Origin: Gari tellinella
Lineage: Eukaryota > Mollusca > Bivalvia > Cardiida > Psammobiidae
Assembly (NCBI GenBank): GCA_922989275.2
Contig: OV277872.1
Coordinates: 32,777,619-32,841,618, forward strand
DNA: 64,000 bases
Reading direction: 5' to 3'
The position numbers were made by a program, and so were the translations under genes. Shown here one piece after another: positions 32,535 through 43,737 of this stretch. Under the pieces are notes generated by a model. That model searched no databases, had not been told where the DNA came from, and saw only the letters and a program-made list of their open reading frames with translations. Every line of letters starts with the position of its first letter. Within the stretch, counting starts at the first letter, position 1.

Positions 32535-32790
32535 CAGTGGAGAATCTGTTATTCTTTCCCAATAAACGCGTTTACGCTAAAACTATTATTTGCAGTGCAA
32601 ACAGTTTGGAGCCAGATCAGACGCCGGGTAACCCGGCGTCTGATCAGGCTCCAAACTGTTTGCCACCAAGATAAACAAGAATTATCAGAATTGTCCAAAA
32701 GTTGTTATTTTCTACGTTTTAGTGTTTTGCGTTTGCGTGCGTTTGCGTACGTTTGCGTTTAAACGGGAAAGAATAACAGATTCTCCACTG
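32535..32790 (-). mobile_element. TA1 MITE, full length (256 bp)
   Basis: TA on both sides. It is longer because the arm has one extra GCGTTTGCGTGCGTTT unit of the subterminal repeat. Confidence 0.9.
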
Positions 32791-32886
32791 TATAAACGTG
32801 AAAGAATAACATTTTCATGGAACTCAGTGATAAGCCCTGCTATGATGGATGTGCCGGAAATGGATTTAGAAATTCAAAACCCATTA

Positions 32887-33100
32887 ACTCTTTCACTGCC
32901 AAATTAATCGTGAGATGTTTTCCCCTTCACCGTTTCATTGTCGTCTGCTTCAATTTTGTTGTTTGCAAGATCGTTTGAAAATAAGATATACATGTACTAC
33001 GTTTTATTGCATTACATTAGATCAGAAACTCTGTATAAATTGTAGACAGTGTATTGTAATCTTAGTGGCAAGCAGTTTGGAATCTGATCTGGCTCAATGT
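32887..33100 (+). mobile_element. PB-A, right half replaced
   Basis: TTAA at 32883-32886, then CTCTTTCACTGCCAAATTAA and the PB-A arm to GATCGTTTGAAAATAAG; beyond about 33000 it becomes older TA1-like sequence (TTAGTGGCAAGCAGTTTGG). Confidence 0.55.
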
Positions 33101-33117
33101 TGATTGCATTTGAAAAA

Positions 33118-33356
33118 CAGTGGAGAGGACGTTATTCTCTCCCGTTTTTAAAACGCAAACGCATTGCAATAAAATGTAGAAAATGGAAGCATTTTGACAA
33201 TCCTGATCATTTATCTTAATCTAAGTGGCAAACAGTTTGGAGCCTGATCAGACGCCGGGTTACCCGGCGTCTGATCTGGCTTTAAACTGTTTGCACTGGA
33301 AATAATAGTTTTAGCGTAAACGCGTTTATTGGGAAAGAATAACGTTTTCTCCACTG
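33118..33356 (+). mobile_element. TA1 MITE, older subfamily
   Basis: CAGTGGAGAGGACGTTATTC to AACGTTTTCTCCACTG; TA at the right, AA at the left. Core A intact apart from GGCTTTAAACTG. Confidence 0.8.
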
Positions 33357-33594
33357 TAAAGTCTTTAAAAAAAATAATAATTTTGGAAACAATATTGTCT
33401 TCTCCCAATATAACGGTATCTGGGGCGGTATTGAAGCCATAAATTTAGAGAAAAGCAGACATGATAGGATTTTACAATGTTAACTGACATCTAATTTGCT
33501 GCTTTTTTCCCCGTCGGGACCGTGGACTGAAATGTGATTGGATTTTGAAAAACATTTAAGTCTGCTAGCATGGCTTGAGTTCTGTATGCAAATA

Positions 33595-33662
33595 GTTTCG
33601 TTCCATACCAGACGCCAGCTACATGTAACTCGGAGTCTGAGCTGGATCCAAACTGTTTGAAA
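33595..33662. repeat. Decayed hairpin A
   Basis: CATACCAGACGCCAGCTACA then AACTCGGAGTCTGAGCTGGATCC. Confidence 0.4.
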
Positions 33663-33724
33663 AACCATATTTAGATATCATTTAATTAAACGAACATTTA
33701 AATTGACTTTTTCAGAACATTGCA

Positions 33725-33850
33725 GACGCAGGGCTGTCATAACTTGATCATCAAAAATCCTAAGATTTCAATTTTGTTTTATTTTTCAAGCGCCTTAGGG
33801 CGCATTCTGCTTTAATTTCAGCCTGCTTTACGATCGATACCATCTGCTAG
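33725..33850. repeat. M and PB-B fragments
   Basis: GCAGGGCTGTCATAAC (M end) is followed by the right half of core B, GGGCGCATTCTGCTTTAATT. Confidence 0.5.
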
Positions 33851-34053
33851 GATCAACATAATTATGAATATTTCGGGAAAATATGGAGAAATGGCAGGCC
33901 TGCAGACGACAATTGTGAAACACGGACAATATTGTAGCAGGCAAAGAGTTAGAGGCTTTGCACCGGAAGTAAATCATTCTGCTCAATGTTACACGGAGGC
34001 TTGTTTGTTTTGTGATGACAATATTGGAAATTGTTGTTTGGGAAAAAAAAATA

Positions 34054-34585
34054 CAGTCCATACTCGATACTTCGAACTCGCTTAACAATTGACCTACCCG
34101 TACAGTGGAGAATCTGTTATTCTTTCCCGTTTAAACGCAAACGTACGCAAACGCAAAGCACTAAAACGTAGAAAAGAACAACTTTTGGACTATTCTGATA
34201 TTTCATGTTTATCTTGGTGGCAAACAGTTTGGAGCATGATCAGACGGGGATGCCGGGTTACCCGGCGTCTGATCTGGCTCCAAACTGTTTGCACTGGAAA
34301 TAATAGTTTTAGCGTAAACGCGTTTATTGGGAAAGAATAACAGATTCTCCACTGTATTTCATAGATTTGAGTTTGATAAATCGACCTCGCTCAAGTCGAA
34401 CATACCCATATTTCAAAGTTAAAACGTGGCTAAGTCATGTTTTTACTTTGAAATATGGGTATGTTCGAACTTAGTTATGTTTTAACTTTAACTTGAAATA
34501 TTGTTATGTTCGAACTTAGCTGCGTTTTAACTTTGACGTGAAATATGAGTATGTTCGAACTAACCGGAGTTCGAAGTATCGAGGG
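34054..34585. mobile_element. TA-F MITE interrupted by TA1
   Basis: Left end CAGTCCATACTCGATACTTC; right end GAGTTCGAAGTATCGAGG, truncated before its last bases. Interior repeats of TTGAAATATGGGTATGTTCG occur three times in the right arm. Confidence 0.7.
34103..34354 (+). mobile_element. TA1 MITE, full length, inside TA-F
   Basis: TA on both sides. Six extra bases (GGGATG) interrupt the left hairpin arm at about 34247. Confidence 0.9.
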
Positions 34586-34639
34586 CTGCTATTTTTCCAG
34601 ATTTTTCCGAAATCTTTTGATTTTTCTAAATATCTCCGG

Positions 34640-34790
34640 ACGTACAGATTTATCAATTTCAATTTCAATTTCCGTTATTACACTCAGTTCATGGTATACA
34701 TGAATACATGAGGAAAACATAATACATTGTACACATGTACATGTATATACATAGACAAAACATACATATTGTATTAGTTAAAGTTAAAGT
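34640..34790 (-). repeat. LINE-like 3' end
   Basis: Repeated CAATTT then CCGTTATTACACTCA on the plus strand; inverted, this is a 3' untranslated end with a short tandem tail. Confidence 0.4.
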
Positions 34791-35205
34791 TTAGAAGATT
34801 GTTTACTATTAGATTCCGGGAGAGATACGGATATAATTAACAGAAGGTTTAAGTTAGCAAAATATACTGGGAAAGCCAGACACTTTCAGTTATAATAATC
34901 ACGGTAAAAAATAAAATATTAGGATATTTAACAGCACTTTTACTTAAGGACATGTATAACAATAGTTTGTAATACAATTACACACATTCCCAAGCACAAA
35001 ATGCGAATAATACATGTTAATATATATTAAATGAATGAATGAACGAATATGAGTGACTGAATGAATGACCGAATGAATGAATGAGTGATTCAAATAAACA
35101 CTCAGTCATTCACCTAATCGATCTGTCAGTCAATCAATTAACCAATCAATAAATAAAGTAATGAAGAAAAAGATGATAGAATCAAAATATAAAGGCGTTG
35201 TACTA
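34791..35205. other. No gene; GAAT-rich simple repeat
   Basis: AATGAATGAATGAACGAATA and ACCGAATGAATGAATGAGTG at about 35030-35095; nothing else. Confidence 0.5.
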
Positions 35206-35438
35206 CAGTGGATAAGACGTCACTCTCTCCCAATAAACGCGTTTATGCTTAAACTAAATTTTCTATCGCAAACAGTTTGGATCCAGATCAGCCGTGGGGT
35301 AACCCGGCATCTGATTAGGTTCCAAACTGCCTGCCACTCAGATGAGATAAATAGGTGGAACTGTCAAACATTATCGTTTTCTACATTTAATGAAATGCGT
35401 TTACCATTACACGGGGAAGAGTAACGTATCTTTCGCTG
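35206..35438 (-). mobile_element. TA1 MITE, older subfamily
   Basis: TA-flanked: CAGTGGATAAGACGTCAC to CGTATCTTTCGCTG. Core A partly decayed (CAGCCGTGGGGTAACCCGGC). Confidence 0.75.
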
Positions 35439-35539
35439 TATAATAATGCATGGGGGTCGTCACGAAAGCGGCTTACATTTACATTGTATTAGCTTATACG
35501 TTCATCCATCGAGCACACACTAGCAGCTATGATTTCTTG

Positions 35540-35640
35540 TCAACGAATATTATTTATAGTATATGTATATGTGTAATCACTAGAAACTGTAAAGTTTACG
35601 TGAAATAAAATTCTGTTCTGTTCTGTTCTGTTCTGTATAA
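35540..35640 (+). repeat. LINE-like 3' end with (TTCTG)n tail
   Basis: GTGAAATAAAATTCTG followed by four more TTCTG units: an AATAAA signal then a tandem tail. Confidence 0.55.
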
Positions 35641-35804
35641 TATATTAGATCACTTTCACGCTTACATTGGACCTCTGTCGAGACGTACTTATCGGATTTC
35701 TGCTCTTACTTTTAAAATTTGGAGTTTTTATTCGTTCTTTTTTAGAAAACATTGATATGGGTGTACGCCGCCTAAACTGTTTACATAATTATGTTAATGT
35801 TATA

Positions 35805-36050
35805 CAGTGGAGAATCTGTTATTCTTTCCCAATAAACGCGTTTACGCTAAAACTATTATTTGCAGTGCAAACAGTTTGGAGCCAGATCAGACGCCGGGTA
35901 ACCCGGCGTCTGATCAGGCTCCAAACTGTTTGCCACCAAGATAAACAAGAATTATCAGAATTGTCCAAAAGTTGTTCTTTTCTACGTTTTAGTGCTTTGC
36001 GTTTGCGTACGTTTGCGTTTAAACGGGAAAGAATAACAGATTCTCCACTG
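35805..36050 (-). mobile_element. TA1 MITE, full length
   Basis: 246 bp, TA at the left; the right flank has decayed to TG. Confidence 0.9.
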
Positions 36051-36169
36051 TGCAGCCTGGTAGAGAAAGGGATTAAAGGCACGGTTCCTGAATCGCGCTT
36101 GCTACTTTGGAAATCTTAGTATTTTTATGAGTAACTTATGGTAGCCCTGAGAACATGATATAAGAAGTT

Positions 36170-36352
36170 ATGAAAAAGTAGGTACATTTATATATAAAAC
36201 CCTTATGCACACTGCAAACAGTTTGGAGCCTGACCATGCACCGGGTTACCCGGCGAATGATCTGACCCATAACGATTTGCAATGGATGGAAATAATTGTT
36301 TTAGCATAACGCGGTTATTTGGAAAGAATAATACAATGTATTTTCCCTACTG
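36170..36352 (+). mobile_element. TA1 fragment, older subfamily
   Basis: GCAAACAGTTTGGAGCCTGA with loop GGGTTACCCGGCG and a worn right arm; end TTTTCCCTACTG then CA. Confidence 0.55.
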
Positions 36353-36554
36353 CATTTACATGTACAATGACAGCTACTCATTTGAAATATAAATGATGCG
36401 TTTCCGTTACGTTGGATAACTTCCGGTTAGTAAAGTGGGACATACGTTATCAATCCCCCACGCCCCCTCTGCAATAAACTAGTTGTATTAAAACAATGAT
36501 TCCATTGCCAACAGTCTGACGCCCAGAGAAGACGCCGAGTAACTCGCTGTTTAA

Positions 36555-36758
36555 CACTTTCACTGTCAATGACGAAAAAGCGCGTTTGCAAACAGTTTAA
36601 ATCCTGATCTGGATCAAAACTGTTTGACGCTCGTGTCGTCAGTCAAACTGCCTTCAATCTATCTGTTTTGAAACGATATTGCAGACAATAATATTGAAGA
36701 AGATGACAATACAGAGGTGAGGGGGGTGAACCTCACGATTAATTTGGCGCTTAAAGAT
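36555..36758 (-). mobile_element. PB-A element, hairpin reduced
   Basis: TTAA at 36551-36554 and a candidate at 36759-36762. Left CACTTTCACTGTCAATGACG, right GGCGCTTAAAGA. Only the outer stem of core A remains (AATCCTGATCTGGATC). Confidence 0.65.
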
Positions 36759-36929
36759 TTAATCAAAGTCCTAACTATGAAATGAAATAAATGGTCTACC
36801 TCCTGAAAATGACGCTATTTTCTATATTCTATTACATTGTGTTTGCCTTTAAGCGAGAAAAATAACCTGTTCCAAACATGTATGCAATGATTACGTTATC
36901 ATTTGATGAAATGGTATACTTTTTTCATG

Positions 36930-37060
36930 CTATTGAGTATTGGTACATTAGTTTGTTTGTATTTAATGTTTGTATGTTGATGTTACTTTTGAAGGTAAGG
37001 AGGAACAAAATATTGTTCAAGTTACATAATAAAGACTTATCTATCTATCTACCTTTTAAC
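36930..37060 (+). repeat. LINE-like 3' end with (TATC)n tail
   Basis: CATAATAAAGACTTATCTAT followed by TCTATC units. The 70-residue ORF over it is a by-product. Confidence 0.5.
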
Positions 37061-37061
37061 T

Positions 37062-37110
37062 CCGTGGCCGAGTGGTTACAGTCAATGTGACTTATGACAA
37101 TCACTGAGCT
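37062..37110 (+). repeat. tRNA-like 5' fragment
   Basis: CTCCGTGGCCGAGTGGTTAC looks like the head of a serine or leucine tRNA including the A box. No B box follows, so it is a SINE or pseudogene piece. Confidence 0.4.
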
Positions 37111-37112
37111 CC

Positions 37113-37640
37113 TAGTTTAAAGATATTTATTTGTATAAAAACATGTGCAAGGGGATTGGACTACAATTTATTACAACATTATCATTGGCCCTTTCCCTAG
37201 ATATATACAAAACAGTGGCATAGCATAGTAAAGTAGAAAATAGAATAGTTACTTTGCTAAAATAGAAATCGGTGGCATAACCGGAGTGTTCTTAATACTC
37301 CTTTACATTAATATAAATTGTTCGTTTAAAGATTTGACCGCCGTTGTTTTGCATGAGGAGAAGCCTTCCAGCTGGCTTGTGAAAGGTCGATGCTTCTACC
37401 CAGTTGCCTATGTATGGCTAAAACAGCGTATGAAAAGCATCTAGGGTTTTCATTCATCTTTATTTATACATTTAGCTGGACCTCACGGTATGACTGAAAT
37501 ACTGTTAAAGACATGTCCTCAGTCCTTTGATGGACCCCATTGTTCTCGAATGGCGAGAAAGTAAAAGCATGCAGCATTATGCTATACCAATCTGAGTTTG
37601 CCTAGTGAGGTCCAGACATACTCATACTCAAGAGGGTTTT
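37113..37640. other. No gene; unclassified repeats
   Basis: A TATTTATTTGTATAAAAACA 3'-end-like block (37125-37245, resembling 48910-49010) and a weak inverted pair TAGCTGGACCTCACGG / GTGAGGTCCAG spanning 37472-37614. Confidence 0.35.
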
Positions 37641-37965
37641 AATTGTTATTTCTAAACAAACCATCAAATATAACAGCATGCTTTTTGAAAGAAAAAAAAG
37701 TAGGTCAGGTAATGCCGTTCAAGCGACGTAAAATCATAACAAATCAAATATAAAAGAGAAAAAAGTAGCCCATCACGCACATCGGAAATTGATTCTATAG
37801 TGAAATGAAATAAAAACTGTACAATTGCTCATAGTACAATTTTGTAAGGTCGTTTGAATTGTGCCATAGTACATGTCACAAAAACACAACAGACCGCAAT
37901 CACGCCCTGAACGAATCTATCATCGAACCGTTCCCATTCTATGGAGAGTCGAACAGTACATATAG
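37641..37965. repeat. Repeat N copy and spacer
   Basis: TTGTTATTTCTAAACAAACC matches the region near 100 at the window start. Confidence 0.35.
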
Positions 37966-37970
37966 GTTAA

Positions 37971-38413
37971 CTCGTCATCGTCAAATTTATCGTGAGTTTT
38001 TACCCCTTCACCGCGATATTTCCGCCTGCTTCAATATTGTTGTCAGTTATATCGATTCAAAGTTAGATTTAAGGCAGCATTTTAAAACAAGGGTTAAACA
38101 GTTTGGCATCTGGGGCCCGTTTTACTAAACAACTTACGCAAAATTTTTGCGTAAGTCAAAATCGTTTAACTCTTATTTTTCTATCATAAACGTTTGCAAA
38201 CAGCAAATAGCCAGATCAGAGGACGCGCTAAAAGCGCGTCCTCTGATCTGGCTATTTGCTGTTTGTAGCAAGTGATAATAAAAAATATAAATTAAAATTT
38301 AAAATTTTGACTTACGCAAAAATTTTGCGTAAGCAGTTTAGTAAAACGGACCCCTGATCTGGATCCAAGCAGTTTTCAAAAGGCGCATTTTTGCGTCATT
38401 GACAGTGAAAGGG
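37971..38413 (+). mobile_element. PB-A element interrupted by I element
   Basis: TTAA at 37967-37970 and 38414-38417. Left arm CTCGTCATCGTCAAATT; right end CATTGACAGTGAAAGGG. The core A is broken after AAACAGTTTGGCATCT and resumes TGATCTGGATCCAAGCAG. Confidence 0.8.
38112..38354. mobile_element. I element (GGGGCCCGTTT ends) with its own palindrome
   Basis: Ends GGGGCCCGTTTTACTAAAC and GTTTAGTAAAACGGACCCC. A perfect 69-base palindrome (38197-38265) sits inside: CAAACAGCAAATAGCCAGAT, CAGAGGACGCGCT, loop AAA, inverse. Confidence 0.85.
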
Positions 38414-38463
38414 TTAACTCTATTTTTGTCATTTCTATCGTCTGTTTTACCCTTACATCGTTA

Positions 38464-38709
38464 CAGTGGAGAATCTGTTATTCTTTCCCGTTTAAACGCA
38501 AACGTACGCAAACGCAAAGCGCTAAAACGTAGAAAAGAACAACTTTTGGATAATTCTGATATGTCATGTTTATCTTGGTGGCAAACAGTTTGGAGCCTGA
38601 TCAGACGCCGGGTTACCCGGCGTCTGATCTGGTTCCAAACTGTTTGTAAAAGAAAAAATAGTTTTAGCGTAAACGCGTTTATCGGGAAAGAATAACAGAT
38701 TATCCACTG
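38464..38709 (+). mobile_element. TA1 MITE, full length
   Basis: 246 bp, TA at left; the right flank reads TT and runs straight into the H repeat, so H was probably the target. One end base differs (TTATCCACTG). Confidence 0.88.
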
Positions 38710-39258
38710 TTTATTTATGCTTTTCGGTGGATTACCACGATATAGCAGTGGATGATCACTTGGTAATCCACTGCAGTGGATTATCACCAATCGCTTTTAT
38801 TATGAATTTTCCCCGTAGGGCTCCCCAAGAATCGTAGTCAATCGTGTCTTATCGTTAAATTCCGGCAGTCCGATTTGTCGCGAACTACTCACCGGAAGAG
38901 CACGAATCCAAACTCGGGAGCAACGAAGTCATTCGGATGACGTCAAATCAACAAATATACCGCCAACTGTCACGCACGTGTGTGTTCGACATAAAACGTG
39001 GGGCTCAACACGGGATAAATAATGTACGTTCGCTTTCAATTTTTAAACAATTTCGTTTAAAAAGTGGCTTAAAAGCATAAATAAATAGAATAACTGTGTT
39101 TTTTCAGTGTAAGATCGAATTTAATCCATTTCGTGAACATCAGACTGTTATATTTTCACTCGTGGCTTCGCCACTCGTGAAAATATAACGTCTGATGTTC
39201 ACTCAATGGATTAAATTTCGATCTTACACTAAAAAAAACAGTTATCCTCTATATGATA
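38710..39258 (-). repeat. H repeat, copy 2
   Basis: Inverted relative to 7405-7975 and similar throughout, including TTCGGTGGATTACCACG, GAATCGTAGTCAATCG and the CACTCGTGGCTTCGCCACTC hairpin. The end at 38710 abuts TA1. Confidence 0.7.
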
Positions 39259-39264
39259 TCGTCT

Positions 39265-39440
39265 GCAATGACATTGTCATCTATACAATTTTTCAAAAGT
39301 TGAATTTATGGAACTTTAGCTGGAGAAATATCAATATGAGTGTCAAACAACTTGGACCTTGATCAAAGATCGCGTTACGATCAGGATACAAATTGTCCGC
39401 AAAGTCGAAAAAAGACGTATTTCACGTTAAAATATAAATT
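39265..39440 (+). mobile_element. PB-A remnant
   Basis: CGTCTGCAATGACATTGTCA, TTCAAAAGTTGAATTTATGG then a worn core A (GTCAAACAACTTGGACCTTG). Confidence 0.45.
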
Positions 39441-39509
39441 TGGCAAGCAATTGAGTTTGAGAACCCCAAATGAGATCGGACCAAAATCAGTACTCTTCGT
39501 ATGATCACG

Positions 39510-39592
39510 ATATTGATCGGCCATTTTCGTCAACTGACGACCCGTCCCGAACTATGGTTCGGAACGGGCCGCAGTTGACGAGAATGACCGAC
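39510..39592. repeat. Long imperfect palindrome, unique here
   Basis: TTTTCGTCAACTGACGACCC, GTCCCGAAC, loop TATG, GTTCGGAACGGGC, then CGCAGTTGACGAGAATG. Not related to cores A, B or C. Confidence 0.65.
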
Positions 39593-39953
39593 CGCTCTCT
39601 GTAGAGTACAGTCATGTACCTACATTGACAAATTAATATTGGCCCGGTCACTTTAGGAGTTCAACAACCATGATTACAGAAACTATATTGCTACTACGAC
39701 TACCTATAGCATACTTTTTATTGACCAATTATAGGCTAACCTATTTACCCCTTGTCATGCTGCTACTATTCTGTTACAAACACGTTACAAAAAGGGATCT
39801 ATTTTCTTCAGTGGCGGAATAAATTATACATGTAGGCGAGAAAAGACGTATTTATGGGTCATGGGTTAAACAACAAGGAAAACCATCATTTTTAAACTAG
39901 GCATACATGTAATGGCTGATGTTTTTTTCTAATAGAATTTCTAACCCTTTTAA
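39593..39953. other. No recognised feature
   Basis: AT-rich, with a weak PB-B-like right arm (GCGGAATAAATTATACATGT) near 39815. Confidence 0.35.
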
Positions 39954-40182
39954 TACATTACTCCATAAATACGCCTTTTACGCCTTTGATTTATTCCTCG
40001 ACTGAAGATGATAATTCCAATATTTACCATTAGAACTATTTTCTATATCCTAGCAGATAGTAGCTTAAAGCAGGCTGAAAGTAAAGCAGAATGCGCCTTA
40101 AGACGCATTCTGCTTTAAGTTCAATCTGCTTTAAGTTGTCACTCATCTTTGATACTAGAAACTCGCTATGGGGTAAAATGGG
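39954..40182 (+). mobile_element. PB-B element
   Basis: TTAA at 39950-39953 and 40183-40186. Ends TACATTACTCCATAAATACG and CTATGGGGTAAAATGGG. Core B with one unmatched change (GCGCCTTAAGACGC). Confidence 0.8.
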
Positions 40183-40350
40183 TTAAACAAGTGACGTCTT
40201 GAAAAAGGGGTTTAACATTTCTTAAAGTTGTTTTCCGTTCTCTGTTGCAGTTCAAGTACAATGTATAGTAAAACTTCTTTTCAAAAGCACTCAAATTAAG
40301 CATGGCCATGACACTTAAGAGAGGTGACAGCTTTACAGAAGATATATTTA

Positions 40351-40596
40351 CAGTGGAGAATCTGTTATTCTTTCCCGTTTAAACGCAAACGTACGCAAAC
40401 GCAAAGCGCTAAAACGTAGAAAAGAACAACTTTTGGACTATTCTGATATTTCATGTTTATCTTGGTGGCAAACCGTTTGGAGCCTGATCAGACGCCGGGT
40501 TACCCGGCGTCTGATCTGGCTCCAAACTGTTTGCACTGCAAATAATAGTTTTAGCGTAAACGCGTTTATTGGGAAAGAATAACACATTCTCCACTG
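40351..40596 (+). mobile_element. TA1 MITE, full length
   Basis: 246 bp, TA on both sides; differs from the reference copy at only a few positions. Confidence 0.92.
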
Positions 40597-40888
40597 TATA
40601 ATTCAGAAAGTTCCCTCGGGAATTTTGTTTGCCCTAGATTAAGCAACCATCTGCTTACCAAGGTTTAAATTGAAATTTTTTTCTAGCATATGTCGCTCAA
40701 TAGAGATAGTACTGTATAATAAAATAGTCATATATTTTTCGATTCAAGAAAACGACAATATCTCACCAGGATCCAAATTGTTATAAAATGTCATCAATAA
40801 ACGAGATAGACACGAAAATGGAAAAACTGTGTCAATTTACCTGACAACAAAATTGACGAAAATCACGCTCTCAGAGGATCTGTCTTAA

Positions 40889-41090
40889 CCCTTTCCTTGC
40901 TGAAAACCAGTTTATATATATATTGCACACAATGTAAACCCTGATCAGAGGGCTCCTTAAGGAGCCTTCCGATCAAGATCTGCGCTGTTGGTATTTAATT
41001 TGATTTGTCTGATACTTTCTAAACACAGCAACATAACCAAGTCATTTTTCAAACGTGGAATAGTCCGTTAGAGGAAAAGATAAGCATAAA
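40889..41090 (+). mobile_element. PB-C element, right end worn
   Basis: TTAA at 40885-40888 then CCCTTTCCTTGCTG. Core C: CCCTGATCAGAGGGCTCC TTAA GGAGCCTTCCGATCAAG. Right end TAGAGGAAAAGAT is not a clean repeat. Confidence 0.65.
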
Positions 41091-41215
41091 AAACGGTTAG
41101 AACCAAACTCCATTCTGGGATATAAGTAGGTTTGATAATGATTTATTAGAATACTCTATCTTATTAAACAACATACAAGCAAACTACATTAGAATTCCAT
41201 TATTAACATAATAAA

Positions 41216-41463
41216 CAGTGGAGAAAACATTATTCTTTCCAAATAGATGCGTTTACACTAAAACTGCTATTGTTATTCCAAACAGTTTGGAGCCAGATCA
41301 AACGCAGGATAACCCGGCGTCTGATCAGGCTCCTAACTGTTTGCTACTCAGATTAACATAAATTGTCAGAATTGTCTAAAAGTTGTACTTTTCTTCGTTT
41401 TAGTAGTTTGCGATTGCGTTTCGTTTGCGTTTAAACGGGAAAGAATAACGTCATGTACCACTC
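41216..41463 (-). mobile_element. TA1 MITE, older subfamily
   Basis: CAGTGGAGAAAACATTATTC at the left; right end CGTCATGTACCACTC worn. Core A with GATCAAACGCAGG on one arm. Confidence 0.7.
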
Positions 41464-41712
41464 AATTCAAGGATTGTCTTTAGTGTTAAATTATTGCCCT
41501 ATTAGGAGCAAATTTCCTTATGTATACATGTTTAATGTAGATAAAGAAAACTACCTATATCAAAGTTGGTGACTTGTAGACACGCAATTTGAAAAATGTC
41601 TCAACTTGAAATAAATGCTTCAAATTGCGATATTAAACGGGACACTGTAACGCAAAAAATATTTTTTTAATAACGTAAAAAAATATAAGCAGTGTAGCGT
41701 TATTTGAAAATA

Positions 41713-41865
41713 AAGACGAAACTCGATGCTTCGAACTCGCGTTAGTAAGAACATACCCATATTTCAAAGTTAAAACCTGGCTTAGACACATTTTAACCTT
41801 GCCATATGGGTATGTTTGAGATCGATTTAAAGCGAGGTCGAAGTACATGTATCCAGTTTTTACTG
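41713..41865. mobile_element. TA-F MITE
   Basis: GACGAAACTCGATGCTTCGA to GTTTTTACTG then TA; CATACCCATATTTCAAAGTT is matched by CATATGGGTATG on the other arm. Confidence 0.65.
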
Positions 41866-41938
41866 TATTTTCAAATTGCGTGGGCAATTTACTTATTATG
41901 TGCTGACTCGTCAAATTTGAAAAAATGTATAAGAAATA

Positions 41939-42297
41939 CAGCACTCCCTCTCTACCACGACACCCATTGGGAGACAAAAAGTGTGTTCGTTGTTCGGAGG
42001 GAGTCGTCGTATGGAGGGTAATTGGCTAACATTTGCAAACAGCTTGCATCTAGATCAGATGCCGCTTTACGCGGCGTCTGAACTGGATTCAAGCTGTTTG
42101 TCACTCGTTATTATATCTATTCTATCAAAATATCCACTTTTATATAACTTTGAGAAAAACAGCAGACGACAATTTTAAGCAGACGATGTTGCAGCAGTAA
42201 AAGCGATAGACATATTTGTCTTGTTTAGGGAACTGCGGCAGGGGTCGTTGTAAGGAGGGAGTCGTTGTTGGGAGGGATGTTGTATGGAAGAACACTG
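41939..42297 (-). mobile_element. TA-K MITE carrying hairpin A
   Basis: CAGCACTCCCTCTCTACCAC to GTATGGAAGAACACTG, TA both sides. Core A at about 42037-42101 (GCAAACAGCTTGCATCTAGA, imperfect). Confidence 0.7.
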
Positions 42298-42299
42298 TA

Positions 42300-42581
42300 C
42301 TTATAGAAACTACTGTATACTCTATATAAAAAATAATTAAAAGTGACTAGTATAATACAGTTTTGACACAGATAAGACGGAGGGTTGAATAAGTCAGAGA
42401 AAAGTTGTTTGTGTATTAGAAGCAAAGCAAGCAAGTAACAAAGTTAGAATCACATACTAAATATTTACCAACCAAAATCCATGTTAGTAAATGGTGGTCT
42501 TATTTAATTCACTAGTGTTATGTATGAAGTTATGCTCACGTTAATATTTTTAACATTTATTACGTGTATATTTGTCATCTA
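42300..42581. other. No recognised feature
   Basis: AT-rich spacer. Confidence 0.35.
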
Positions 42582-42827
42582 CAGTGGAGAATCTGTTATT
42601 CTTTCCCGTTTAAACGCAAACGTACGCAAACGCAAAGCGCTCAAAACGTAGAAAAGAACAACGTTTGGACAATTCTGTATTTCATGTTTATCTTAATGGC
42701 AAACAGTTTGGAGCCTGATCAGACGCCGGGTTACCCGGCGTCTGATCTGGTTCCAAACTGTTTGCACTGCAAATAATAGTTTTAGCGTAAACGCGTTTAT
42801 TGGGAAAGAATAACACATTCTCCACTG
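42582..42827 (+). mobile_element. TA1 MITE, full length
   Basis: 246 bp, TA on both sides; hairpin right arm reads GATCTGGTTCC. Confidence 0.9.
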
Positions 42828-42834
42828 TACAATC

Positions 42835-43018
42835 AGTGCGCATGTAAAGAGTACACTTTTATTAGGCATACTGTTCAGGTCCAGGTCAAAGGGCTCCAAA
42901 TTGGGGCATCCGATCAGGATCTGCACTCTGTTCTGTTGGTCATTTTCCAATACACTGCAGAAAGCAATCATAACTAGTCATAAATGGACTAGATGTTTAA
43001 TTTGGAATCTAGAATTAA
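42835..43018 (+). mobile_element. PB-C remnant
   Basis: Core C CAAAGGGCTCCAAATTGGGGC..GATCAGGATCTGCACTC and arm AAATGGACTAGATG; ends lost. Confidence 0.55.
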
Positions 43019-43479
43019 AAGTTGAATAAGTTAATCACGGTCTTCACTGTCGGCAATTTCAAAACATCATTGATAGTTTGTGTGGTCGACCTGTCAAGAT
43101 GTGGTTGTTATCTCATTACAATACTTATTACCATTATTTGTTTGCATTTATATAAGTATTCACTTCTAATTGATATGTACACATGTCGTTTGTATATATA
43201 TATGCTTGAACTCTTCAGTATTGGAGGAAATTTAGACACCAACTAGAATATGTTATTACCCTGATTGTGTTGGTATCCAATTCACTGAAGTCTGTCTAAC
43301 ATCTTCATTAACATGTGTGAATGTGGGTTATTAAATAGTAACACCTTACAAAGAAGAAGACGTTATTCTTGTGAGTTCCGGCTTCAAATATTAGAGACCG
43401 AGTAAGCATATCTCCCTAAATAAACTAACCAATGTTGATGTGTAAACCAGAAATGAAGGAGAAGAAAGTGTTTTTTTCT
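43019..43479. other. No recognised feature
   Basis: ORF at 43022-43246 lacks motifs. A TA1-like AGACGTTATTCTTGTG near 43355 is an isolated scrap. Confidence 0.35.
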
Positions 43480-43727
43480 GGGGCCCGTTTCATAAAACTT
43501 CGTACGACAAATATTGTCCTAAGTCAGATTATAAAAGTCTTAATTACGTGTGTTATTTAATTCTCCATCTAACCATGTCTTGTGACATCTCTTTGGAATC
43601 GTCTTAAAAATACGATTCCAAAGAGATGTCATAAGACAAGATTAAATAGAGAAATCAGAAATTAAATGTATATTTAAGTTTTAACATACGACTGTTTTGT
43701 CGTACGAAGTCTTATGAAACGGGCCCC
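43480..43727. mobile_element. I element with inner hairpin
   Basis: GGGGCCCGTTTCATAAAAC and its inverse. GACATCTCTTTGGAATCGT pairs with its inverse at about 43584-43631. Confidence 0.8.
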
Positions 43728-43737
43728 TGATTCTTTC

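Noticed and set aside
36878..37090. Membrane-protein-like 70-residue ORF
   Set aside because: It overlaps a LINE 3' end with a (TATC)n tail and a tRNA-like fragment; hydrophobicity follows T-rich sequence.
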